NCBI GenBank assembly: GCA_001781435.1
Contig: MFLV01000010.1
Coordinates: 1-37,498, forward strand
Direction: 5' to 3'
Length of the DNA stretch: 37,498 bases
From: Candidatus Kaiserbacteria bacterium RIFCSPLOWO2_01_FULL_51_21
GTDB taxonomy: Bacteria; Patescibacteriota; Minisyncoccia; Phycocordibacterales; 2-01-FULL-51-21
Position 1 is the first letter of the stretch. Each line of letters starts with the position of its first letter. Below, in pieces: positions 8,178 to 16,415 of this stretch. The translations under genes were made by a program, and so were the position numbers. The notes beneath the pieces were generated by a model. That model had not been told where the DNA came from and did no database searches. It saw only the letters and a program-made list of their open reading frames with translations.

Positions 8178-9284
8178 CTAAACAATAATTCCCCCGCCAA
8201 GACATTCATCGCCGTCGTAGAGAACAAGCGATTGTCCTGCGGGGATAATACCGAGAGCGTTAGTGAAAGCAACAACCGCATCTGCATTGCTACCGATGCG
8301 AACGCTGCAAGCTAAAAGCCTCTGGCGGTAACGCAGTCGCGCAGTATACCGCTTATTGACGATCGGCGGTGAAAGAGTCCAGCGCGTATCGCGCACGCTT
8401 ACCTCTTTCTCAGCGGTTTTTGGCGTATGGGCGACGGTAAGCGTATTGCTCCCGATATCTTTTGCAACGATATAATAGGGGGATTCGTGGGGGCTTTGCG
8501 CGCGCGTCGAGAAACCATGCCGTTGACCGAGCGTGTAATAGGCGGCGCCGCGATGCTCACCGATCACCTTTCCGGCACTCGTCATCACTTCACCGTGCAC
8601 AGGCGCAATATAATGTGAAAGAAACTCCCGCATATCGAGCTTCCCGATGAAGCAGAGTCCTTGGCTGTCTTTTTTCTGCGCGGTCGGAAGTCCCGCTTTT
8701 TGTGCAATGATACGCACCTTGGGCTTTAGGTACTTGCCAATGGGAAAAAGCGTTCTGGAGAGTTCTTCCTGCCCGAGCGCATAGAGAAAGTAACTTTGGT
8801 CTTTGTTTTTATCAACACCGGCAAGCAGGTGAAATTGAGATTCCTGATTCCTGATTCCTGATTCCTGAATTCTTGCATAGTGTCCGGTCGCGATATAATC
8901 CGCGCCGCGCCGAAGCGCTTCGCGCAGAAATACACCGAACTTGATGTGGCGATTGCACATCACGTCAGGGTTCGGCGTGCGTCCCGCGCGGTACTCCGAA
9001 ATCATATACTCAACGACGTCCCGCTTGTACTCTTCCTCAAAATTCCAAGTCTCGAAGGGAACACCGAGCCGAGCCGCGACGCGCATCGCGTCTTGCCGAT
9101 CTTCTCGCCATGTGCATTCAGTGAGAGGCTTGCCCTGAGCTTCGTCGAAGGGCTGCCAAACTTTCATAAAAACACCAGTGACGTCGTACCCCTCTTTTTG
9201 GAGCAAAAACGCAGCAACCGAAGAATCAACGCCCCCCGACATTGCCACAAAGACTTTTTTCCCTTTTTCAACAGCGTTGTGCAT
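8178..9284 (-). CDS. mnmA: tRNA-specific 2-thiouridylase MnmA
   Basis: VFVAMSGGVDSSVAAFLLQKEGYDVTGVFMKVW (PP-loop), GRTPNPDVMCNRHIKFG, TGHYARI, DKNKDQSYFL, SQGLCFIG. Start at MHNAVEKG; the longer ORF to 9758 is rejected. Confidence 0.96.
   Translation of the reverse strand: MHNAVEKGKKVFVAMSGGVDSSVAAFLLQKEGYDVTGVFMKVWQPFDEAQGKPLTECTWREDRQDAMRVAARLGVPFETWNFEEEYKRDVVEYMISEYRAGRTPNPDVMCNRHIKFGVFLREALRRGADYIATGHYARIQESGIRNQESQFHLLAGVDKNKDQSYFLYALGQEELSRTLFPIGKYLKPKVRIIAQKAGLPTAQKKDSQGLCFIGKLDMREFLSHYIAPVHGEVMTSAGKVIGEHRGAAYYTLGQRHGFSTRAQSPHESPYYIVAKDIGSNTLTVAHTPKTAEKEVSVRDTRWTLSPPIVNKRYTARLRYRQRLLACSVRIGSNADAVVAFTNALGIIPAGQSLVLYDGDECLGGGIIV
8839..8868. repeat. Heptanucleotide tandem repeat (GATTCCT)x4 inside mnmA
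   Basis: Direct reading: GATTCCTGATTCCTGATTCCTGATTCCTGA; encodes ESGIRNQES on the minus strand. Confidence 0.95.
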
Positions 9285-9377
9285 GAGAAAGGTATACCAC
9301 TCTTGACTTCCAGTCGCCAACCCGCACACTGATACTCGGTGAAAAGCATGCTGTCCTTGAAATGGAGGTGATGCAAG

Positions 9378-9725
9378 ATGGACGGTGGTGCGGTACTTAC
9401 GCCGTATGAGGAAGAGTGCTCGGAATCGACCTTGAGTATTGTGGTGCTCAAGGAAATTGGTTCGTTGCTCAACCCGTTTATGCGCGGCGAGGACGGCAAT
9501 CCCGTGCGTACCGGCCCGCTTGGCAAGCACCCGAAGGGGCTTGCCTACCACGCAAAATATTACCTGGTGCGGTATACCGATCCGGTAACGCGTGAAGCGG
9601 GAGAGGCCTGCTGGCTCGTTGTTCTTGACCCAAGGCGTGGACATTGGGTCGGAAAAGCGCTTGAGACCTGGGAACAAGACCGAGAGCACGGCTACTGGGA
9701 GGTACTCAATGATAAGGGAGCGTAG
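9378..9725 (+). CDS. Hypothetical protein, 115 aa
   Basis: Complete plus-strand ORF with strong SD (GGAGGTGAT) upstream of ATG and a stem-loop-forming 3' flank. Confidence 0.6.
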   Translation: MDGGAVLTPYEEECSESTLSIVVLKEIGSLLNPFMRGEDGNPVRTGPLGKHPKGLAYHAKYYLVRYTDPVTREAGEACWLVVLDPRRGHWVGKALETWEQDREHGYWEVLNDKGA

Positions 9726-9784
9726 ACTACCGCGAACTGCCCTGCGCGTTGTCGCCAAAGGCGACTATCGCGTGGGGCGGTTTC

Positions 9785-10792
9785 TTATTGTAGATATTTC
9801 TGTTTGTTCGCCAGATGCTCCTCATAGGTTACTGCGTAACGCATTACCCCACTTTGATCCGTGAGGTAATACAAATACTTGCTCTCAACCGGCGTTGCTG
9901 CGGCAACCATAGCATCGAGCCCGGGGTTGCTAATGGGACCGGGGGGCAGTCCTTTATTTCGATAGGTGTTGTACGGTGAGTCAATCGTCAAATCTTCAAG
10001 CGAGGGCGAATAGGTGTCTTTGCCTTTAATATAGCCAAATACCGCATCAACTTGAAGAAACATCCCAATCTCAATCCGCTTCCATAAAATCCCCGCGATC
10101 ATGCGGCGCACCTCGGTACTTCGCGCTTCGCGCTCTAAAAGAGAAGCCATGGTGACAATGTCCCGTAGAGAGTGTTTGGTGCCGTATATGTCCTTGCGAA
10201 CTCCGACTAACTTTGCTGAAAAGTTGTCTCGGAGCGTCACGACAACCTCCTCGGCTTCCACGGTTGGAAGAAATAAATAGGTGTCAGGAAAAAGATATCC
10301 CTCAAGCGGCGCCGCTTTCGCAAGAAAAACTTTGCGATCGAAAGCGGGAAATTGTTTGTCAGAAAATAAATCAGCAATGTCCCGGGCGGTGGCTCCTTCA
10401 GGAATCGTCACCCGGATGAGTTCAAGGCCGAAATTCCCGGTCATAATCGCTCGGGCAACTCGAAACACGTTTTTCCGAGTATGAAATTGATAGGTTCCCG
10501 CATGCACGCTTCCTTCATCTCCCAAAAGCACTACACTCATGCGAAGTATGAAGGAGTAACGTACTACGTGTTCGCTTTGGAGCTTCGAAACTACTTCAGC
10601 AAGCGTCGCGCCTTTCGGAATGATGATACTTTTCCCCGCTGGAAATGAGGCGGGCGCGCTTGCAAAAATCGCATATAAAAGAAAAACCAAAGTGGTCGCT
10701 AGACCAAAAAAACGCAGCAATTTCGCTTTTCTAAAATCAACATGAGGCCGCAGCCGAAAAAACGATTCCCGGTCTTCGCCAAATAATTTCAT
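9785..10792 (-). CDS. mltG: Endolytic transglycosylase MltG (YceG-like)
   Basis: GKSIIIPKGATLAEVVSKL, PLEGYLFPDTYLF, MASLLEREARSTEVRRMIAGILWKRIEIGMFLQVDAVFGYI, SPYNTYRNKGLPPGPISNPGLDAMVAAATP. Confidence 0.94.
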   Translation of the reverse strand: MKLFGEDRESFFRLRPHVDFRKAKLLRFFGLATTLVFLLYAIFASAPASFPAGKSIIIPKGATLAEVVSKLQSEHVVRYSFILRMSVVLLGDEGSVHAGTYQFHTRKNVFRVARAIMTGNFGLELIRVTIPEGATARDIADLFSDKQFPAFDRKVFLAKAAPLEGYLFPDTYLFLPTVEAEEVVVTLRDNFSAKLVGVRKDIYGTKHSLRDIVTMASLLEREARSTEVRRMIAGILWKRIEIGMFLQVDAVFGYIKGKDTYSPSLEDLTIDSPYNTYRNKGLPPGPISNPGLDAMVAAATPVESKYLYYLTDQSGVMRYAVTYEEHLANKQKYLQ

Positions 10793-10801
10793 ACGGAGAA
10801 G

Positions 10802-12145
10802 TTATATCGGCAAATTTGCCGGCGGCTCCGCACGCTTTGAGGGAATCCGCGGCGCCGTAGGCGTTTTCAAAACCTCACCGGGGAAATGATACAGCGTGGC
10901 AATCTCCTCCGTACTTAAAACAAAACGGGGAGTCTTAAAAGGCTCGTGGAACCACGAGCGGCGCCGGTAGGCTTCGTAGATGCGCCGCCGCTGCCAATTG
11001 CGCATAATGTTGCCAAAATCCTGCCAAGGATAGTCAAAGCCGGCAAGATAGCGAGTGTAACGCAGAGCATTGAAATGTGTCGCATTGAAGGATCGCCAGA
11101 TAGCAAGCATTCCGACCAGAAATATCGCATTGAATTTATCTTTTTCGGAAACATGCAATCCTCGAACGCCGGCGTCCCATGAGAGTTTACCGGCATGCCG
11201 ATGGATCACCTTGATTTGTTCCCTGTCTGCTTCGGTTAAATTGACGCTCGTGTATCCTGTTTCGTCCTCTTCTCCTACGATCTTCCCCGTTACACTTTTC
11301 GTGCGCCGTGCCGCACGTTCAACAATCTTAGTTATTTCCTCCTCGGCTTTTTCTTTCACACCGCGAAGTTTGCTCCACGGCCACCTCCGGTAGCCCCGGT
11401 GTCCTTGGATCAGTATCTGGAGCCAGATATGATTTCCTTTCGATATTGACCCGAGAAATTCAATAACCGCCGAAAGCGGGTCGGTTTTTTCTTCTTCTTT
11501 CGCTCCGGTCTGTTCAAGTCCGTAGTCAATATAGCTCTTGATTGGAAGCGGGTCAGGCCCAGTTAACTTGAAATCACAACCGTAGTATTGGTATGCATTG
11601 AGGTCCAAAGGAATGTATTTTGTATAATCTTCAACCTCGTATACTTCTACGTCCGGGTAATGCGCGTAGAGATGGGATCGAAAAAGCGGCGCATAAAATC
11701 TCCGAGTCCATACATAAAAGTGTACGTCGCCCTCGGTGGAAACCAGTTCGAGTGAAAACCAGGTACGGGTCTTCCCCAGAACACTCCGGTCAATGAAGGT
11801 CGTTTCTCCGAAGGTGACGAACATCGCGGAGAGCACCGCTTCCATCGCAAGCGGCGATTTGCGCTGTTCCCGCGGAATTCGGATTTCAAGCAAGGTCGTC
11901 GGCTGATGCTGATGGTAATGAGCCCGTCGATACCGAACCCACATGCGATAAAAAATTAGGCTGCCAAAAATCGGCAGCCAGACCGGGGAGAGCACGACAA
12001 GGGCCCGTAGCGTCTTCAGCATTCCCTCGGAGGAAAACGCAATGTAGATAATCAAGAGAATAGCCCCAAAGAAACAAGCAAGTCCGGCACTATTTATGCC
12101 GAAGGTCTTGTCGCCGAATTTATGGCCGAAAACCGTGTCTGCCAT
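10802..12145 (-). CDS. Conserved membrane protein (CPR-type, possibly secretion/conjugation-associated)
   Basis: Start at MADTVFGHKF; two N-terminal hydrophobic segments then a large soluble domain. Family unassigned. Confidence 0.75.
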   Translation of the reverse strand: MADTVFGHKFGDKTFGINSAGLACFFGAILLIIYIAFSSEGMLKTLRALVVLSPVWLPIFGSLIFYRMWVRYRRAHYHQHQPTTLLEIRIPREQRKSPLAMEAVLSAMFVTFGETTFIDRSVLGKTRTWFSLELVSTEGDVHFYVWTRRFYAPLFRSHLYAHYPDVEVYEVEDYTKYIPLDLNAYQYYGCDFKLTGPDPLPIKSYIDYGLEQTGAKEEEKTDPLSAVIEFLGSISKGNHIWLQILIQGHRGYRRWPWSKLRGVKEKAEEEITKIVERAARRTKSVTGKIVGEEDETGYTSVNLTEADREQIKVIHRHAGKLSWDAGVRGLHVSEKDKFNAIFLVGMLAIWRSFNATHFNALRYTRYLAGFDYPWQDFGNIMRNWQRRRIYEAYRRRSWFHEPFKTPRFVLSTEEIATLYHFPGEVLKTPTAPRIPSKRAEPPANLPI

Positions 12146-12152
12146 TGTCTCA

Positions 12153-12196
12153 GTATACCCAGCACCACTTTGTATACAAAGTGGTGCTGGGTATAC
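12153..12196. repeat. 44-bp perfect palindrome
   Basis: GTATACCCAGCACCACTTTGTA | TACAAAGTGGTGCTGGGTATAC; 22-nt arms are exact reverse complements. Confidence 0.97.
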
Positions 12197-12265
12197 CCCC
12201 GACGCCACACGCTGTCATAAGTCCGACGATGTCAGAATTGGTGTGGGGTATTCCTTTAAAACAGC

Positions 12266-13291
12266 TCAGGCCAATGTATAGAGCCCGTCAGCAGTGCGTT
12301 TAAAGAGGCGCGAGTCCTGCAAATTGACGACAATGGTGTTGTCTTTCACATACCGCTCTTTGCGAACCCTGTCGATAATTTCATCGCGCGAAAGAGACCC
12401 TTCCTGCTTGAGAATTTGTTTGATGACATCTTTGACGACTCCACTGGTGTAACCCCATTCCTTAAGTGCGTAGAGTCCACGACCGACAAGCACAAACCGT
12501 GAGTCTTTAATGAGTTCATTATGAGTGGTGGCGATATGAGCTTTTTTACCGAAAAGCTTAGTTATGGTGTTTGCGACTTCTGTGAAATGCATAGGCGAGC
12601 CATGGCGTTTGATGACGAGATAAGCATAGTCGCGAATACCCTTCACGCGCACATTGGGGGAACTGACAAGCCCCCATTCGCCTAAGGGGTTCTTGCCAAG
12701 CTCTTTTGAGAGTGAGAGCCAGCGGCTCATAGTCTCATTATTTTTGTACTTCTGGCTTACCTCCTTGATCTCCTTGAGAAAATTTTCAATAATTTCCGGT
12801 TCTGGCATTACTTCCTCGCCATTGAAACAGCCGCAAAGATTCTTAAGCGCCTTATGGACGCTATCCGCAAGCCCTTGATCGATATGCCAGCGATGATGGA
12901 ACGCGTCATCCTCTTTATGTTTTATGAATGTTTCCCCGAGCACCAGAAGAAAGTACACATGATTGCGGGTACTTCCATCCTTCGCCATATGTGAAAGAAA
13001 ATCCTCTTCAAGCACGATACCGCCGCGCTCATCTACCATGCGCCGGAGTTCTTCAAAAGAAGGTTTCGCTTTTGCGTACGCGCTCGACTTTCGAATGCTT
13101 TGCAGGGCGTAATTTTCAATCTGCCGAACACGTTCCCTCGTAATGCCGTATCTTTTCCCGATTGCCTCAAGAGTCATTTTTTCGGGGCTCTCCCCGAGGC
13201 CGTAGCGGGAGGTAATAATGTCGCGCACACGCTCCGGAAGCACCGCGGTAAGCTGTTTGACAACCTGTTTTGGTTTAAGGGTACTCTGCAT
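12266..13291 (-). CDS. Sigma-70 region-4-like HTH fused to a HARE-HTH-type C-terminal region
   Basis: MTLEAIGKRYGITRERVRQIENYALQSIRKS (sigma r4); C-terminal VIKRHGSPMHFTEVANTITKLFGKKAHIATTHNELIKDSRFVLVGRGLYALKEWG (HARE-HTH). No region 2. Possible GTG start at 13336. Confidence 0.82.
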   Translation of the reverse strand: MQSTLKPKQVVKQLTAVLPERVRDIITSRYGLGESPEKMTLEAIGKRYGITRERVRQIENYALQSIRKSSAYAKAKPSFEELRRMVDERGGIVLEEDFLSHMAKDGSTRNHVYFLLVLGETFIKHKEDDAFHHRWHIDQGLADSVHKALKNLCGCFNGEEVMPEPEIIENFLKEIKEVSQKYKNNETMSRWLSLSKELGKNPLGEWGLVSSPNVRVKGIRDYAYLVIKRHGSPMHFTEVANTITKLFGKKAHIATTHNELIKDSRFVLVGRGLYALKEWGYTSGVVKDVIKQILKQEGSLSRDEIIDRVRKERYVKDNTIVVNLQDSRLFKRTADGLYTLA

Positions 13292-13353
13292 GGCGTTATT
13301 GCCTTGTGTTAAATTTTGTACCCTAATATTTATCACCCCCGCTATTTTTTGTC

Positions 13354-13487
13354 AACCCCGTAGTAGATTTTGGCATTGTCTCCCGTTGCAACGGTTAGCG
13401 TAACGCTGGAGAATAAAATATTGCCGAGTATGACTATTCAGATAACCGTTGAGACAAAGCAACGATGCCAAAACTCACTACGGGGTC
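13354..13487. repeat. ~134-bp imperfect inverted-repeat element (family C)
   Basis: Left arm ACCCCGTAGTAGATTTTGGCATTG...CAACGGTTA; right arm (reverse complement) ACCCCGTAGTGAGTTTTGGCATCG...CAACGGTTA; fills the gap between two genes. Confidence 0.7.
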
Positions 13488-13494
13488 AAGGGGA

Positions 13495-16383
13495 CTACAC
13501 CACGAGGTTGAGAAGACGTCCCGGGACGAAAATCGTGCGCTTGACTTCCCCTCCCCCGGTCCATTTTAAAACGGCAGGGAGCTTGAGCGCCAACTCTTTG
13601 AGCTCTTCCTCGGTAGCGTCAGTTGAACTTTCAATTTGCGCCCGCACTTTGCCATTTACCTGCACCACGATAATCGCCGACCGCAGCGTAATCTTCTCCT
13701 CATCAAACGAAGGCCACGGTGCTTTGTGAACCGAGCTTACTTTCCCAAGTCGCTCCCAGAGCTCTTCAGCGATATGGGGAGCAAATGGCGCAAGAAGACG
13801 GATGAGGATACGAAAGGCCTCCTGCGGAGTATCCGGAAGCGTTTCCATTTCATTGAGCAGAATCATGAGCTGAGAGACCGCCGTATTAAATTTCATTTCT
13901 TCGATATCCTCGCTTACTTTTTTGATACTCCGATGCAAAAGGGCTTCAAACGGTTCGGGTAGAGGAGCTTCTTTGACCGAATCCGCAAGTTTCCATACCC
14001 GCTCCAAAAACCGCCGTGAGCCGACGATATTATCCATACTCCAGGCAACCGATTGGTCAAAAGGACCCATGAACATCTCGTATATCCGCAGACTGTCCGC
14101 GCCAAACTGCCCAATGACTTCATCGGGATTTACTACGTTGCCCAGCGACTTTGACATTTTTTGTCCATCGTTTGCGAGCACCACTCCATGAGAGGTGCGC
14201 TTCGCATAGGGTTCTTCTGTCGGGACAAAGCCGATGTCGTAGAGAAACTTGTGCCAGAAACGCGAATACAGAAGGTGAAGCGTGGTGTGTTCCATGCCGC
14301 CGTTGTACCAATCCACGGGGAGCCAGTATTCAAGATTCTCTCTGCTTGCAAATACTTCCGGGTTTGAGGGATTACTGTAGCGCAGAAAATACCAGGAGGA
14401 GCCGGCCCAATTCGGCATCACATCGGTTTCGCGTTTTGCGGGACCATTGCATGTAGGACAGCGCACGTTCACCCACTCTGAAATTGCCGCAAGCGGCGAC
14501 TCTCCGGTATCCGTCGGCTGGTACTTTTCCACAACCGGAAGCTCCACCGGCAGGCTCTCTTCCGGCACGGGCACCCACCCGGGATTCCTAACTTCTCCCT
14601 CGTTCGTACTTCGTAACTCGCCCTTCGTAATTCGTTTCGCGCAGTGTTCGCAGAACACAAGCGGAATAGGCTCACCCCAGTACCGCTGGCGCGAAAACAC
14701 CCAATCCCGCAGTTTGTAGCTTATTTTCTTTACTCCAAATGTTTCGGTAATTTTCTCTTTTGCTTCACTAGCTGATAAGCCGTTAAATTCTCCAGAGTTT
14801 ATTATCTGTTCCGCCTCAGCATACGATACTCCTTCATAGGAATGAGGTTTATGAAGAACAAGTTCAAGTGCAAGACGATTATTTTTAAAATTTACTGCCT
14901 GCAACGCTTCCTCATACGTCATCCATTGAACATTATGTAAAGCATCCTCTTTTGGGGAAATTGGTTTTGGAGACTGTTCGTCAACCTCAAGAAGAACGGG
15001 GTGGTCATAGCGAGCACGCCAGACATTTTTATGCTCGGCAAAAAAATGAGATTCAATCGTAATGGGTGAGACCATAACTGCTTTTCCGCAATAACCTGTT
15101 TCCTCCAGCAATTCCCTTTCAGCTGCTTGTTCTGATGTTTCTCCAGCATCTACGCCACCGATTGGAGCTGATATCCAAGGTTGCTTCTTCCACTTAAGGA
15201 TCAGAATTTTCCCATCTTTGCGTTTGGCTATAGCGGTTACCGTCTCCCGCGCTTCCGCATCAGGACGTCGATTCTCAATCCCAAAAACTGGCTGTATAAC
15301 TTGACGTATCGGCAAATTAAACTTTGTTGCAAATTCAAAGTCGCGCTCGTCGTGTGCCGGCACCGCCATAATGGCTCCCGTGCCGTAATGGACAAGCACA
15401 TAATCGGCGACAAAAATCGGGATCTCCTCCTTCGTCGCCGGATTGATCGCTCTTACCCCTTTGAGCTCCACTCCGGTTTTTTCCTTCCCTTCCGCTGTCC
15501 GCTCAATGTCTGTTTTCTGTTTTGCCTCCTCGATGTATTTTCTGACCTCTTCGTAATTCGTTATTCGTAATTCGTTATTCGCGAGCGCCGGGTGCTCCGG
15601 CGCGAGCACCAGATAGGTTGCCCCATATAGCGTATCCGGCCGCGTGGTAAAGACCTTAATTCGTAATTCGGTATTCGTTATTCGAAATTCTATTTCTGCG
15701 CCTTCGCTTTTCCCAATCCAATTTCTCTGCTGAACTTTGATGCGCTCAGGATAGTTGACGGTGTCAAGGTCGCGGTCGAGCCGGTCGGCGTATTTTGTGA
15801 TGGCGAGCATCCATTGCTCTTTTTCTCGCTTCTCAACCGGTGAACCGCACCGCTCGCATTTCCCTTCTATCACTTCCTCATTCGCTAACCCAATTTTATC
15901 CACTGGACACCAATTAATCGGCATCTTCGCCTTATAGGCGAGGCCGTGTTTGAAAAGCTGAAGAAAAATCCACTGCGTCCATTGATAATACGTCGGGTCG
16001 CTTGTGTTAATCTCCCGATGCCAATCAAAAGAAAAACCGATTCGCTTCATTTGCTCTCGAAAGGTGTCAATGCTTTTCCTCGTGGTTATCTGAGGAGAAG
16101 TACCTGTCTTAATCGCAAAATTTTCTGCAGGCAACCCAAAAGCGTCCCAACCTATTGGGTAGAGCACGTTGTAGCCCTCGGCACGTCTTTTACGCGCAAC
16201 GATATCAAGCGCGGTATAGCTTCGCACATGGCCGGTGTGAAGCCCCTCCCCTGAAGGATAGGGAAATTCTATAAGAATATATTGTTTCGGCTTGTCCGGG
16301 TCCTCCAAAACATCATTCGGACGCTCCTCTTCCCAGCGCAACTGCCACTTCGCTTCGATTCTCTTGTGGTCGTAGTTGGACAT
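13495..16383 (-). CDS. leuS: Leucyl-tRNA synthetase with internal NUDIX domain
   Basis: FPYPSGEGLHTGHVRSYTALDI, TTRPDTLYGATYLVLAPEHP, MAVPAHDERDFEFA, RDWVFSRQRYWGEPIP, KMSKSLGNVVNPDEVI; internal NUDIX box GGVDAGETSEQAAERELLEETGY. Confidence 0.96.
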   Translation of the reverse strand: MSNYDHKRIEAKWQLRWEEERPNDVLEDPDKPKQYILIEFPYPSGEGLHTGHVRSYTALDIVARKRRAEGYNVLYPIGWDAFGLPAENFAIKTGTSPQITTRKSIDTFREQMKRIGFSFDWHREINTSDPTYYQWTQWIFLQLFKHGLAYKAKMPINWCPVDKIGLANEEVIEGKCERCGSPVEKREKEQWMLAITKYADRLDRDLDTVNYPERIKVQQRNWIGKSEGAEIEFRITNTELRIKVFTTRPDTLYGATYLVLAPEHPALANNELRITNYEEVRKYIEEAKQKTDIERTAEGKEKTGVELKGVRAINPATKEEIPIFVADYVLVHYGTGAIMAVPAHDERDFEFATKFNLPIRQVIQPVFGIENRRPDAEARETVTAIAKRKDGKILILKWKKQPWISAPIGGVDAGETSEQAAERELLEETGYCGKAVMVSPITIESHFFAEHKNVWRARYDHPVLLEVDEQSPKPISPKEDALHNVQWMTYEEALQAVNFKNNRLALELVLHKPHSYEGVSYAEAEQIINSGEFNGLSASEAKEKITETFGVKKISYKLRDWVFSRQRYWGEPIPLVFCEHCAKRITKGELRSTNEGEVRNPGWVPVPEESLPVELPVVEKYQPTDTGESPLAAISEWVNVRCPTCNGPAKRETDVMPNWAGSSWYFLRYSNPSNPEVFASRENLEYWLPVDWYNGGMEHTTLHLLYSRFWHKFLYDIGFVPTEEPYAKRTSHGVVLANDGQKMSKSLGNVVNPDEVIGQFGADSLRIYEMFMGPFDQSVAWSMDNIVGSRRFLERVWKLADSVKEAPLPEPFEALLHRSIKKVSEDIEEMKFNTAVSQLMILLNEMETLPDTPQEAFRILIRLLAPFAPHIAEELWERLGKVSSVHKAPWPSFDEEKITLRSAIIVVQVNGKVRAQIESSTDATEEELKELALKLPAVLKWTGGGEVKRTIFVPGRLLNLVV
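14850..15300 (-). other. NUDIX domain insertion inside the LeuRS editing (CP1) region
   Basis: Between FATKFNLPIRQVIQP and GVSYAEAEQIINSGEFNGL the protein reads RETVTAIAKRKDGKILILKWKKQPWISAPIGGVDAGETSEQAAERELLEETGYCGKAVMVSPI... Boundaries approximate. Confidence 0.88.
15550..15585. repeat. Heptanucleotide repeat (ATTCGTA/ATTCGTT) inside leuS
   Basis: TTCGTAATTCGTTATTCGTAATTCGTTATTCG, encoding NELRITNYE; related stretches near 15658-15690 and 14605-14640. Confidence 0.85.
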
Positions 16384-16415
16384 TCATTCCTTCCTTTTAA
16401 ATCACAAAGCCAGTC

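Noticed and set aside
9285-9758. N-terminal extension of the MnmA ORF to 9758
   Set aside because: The PP-loop domain starts at VFVAMSGGVDSS, a -10-like box precedes ATG 9284, and the extension overlaps the plus-strand 9378-9725 gene.
12096-12281. ORF containing VYPAPLCIQSGAGYT on both strands
   Set aside because: The identical peptides on both strands result from the 44-bp palindrome, not from coding.
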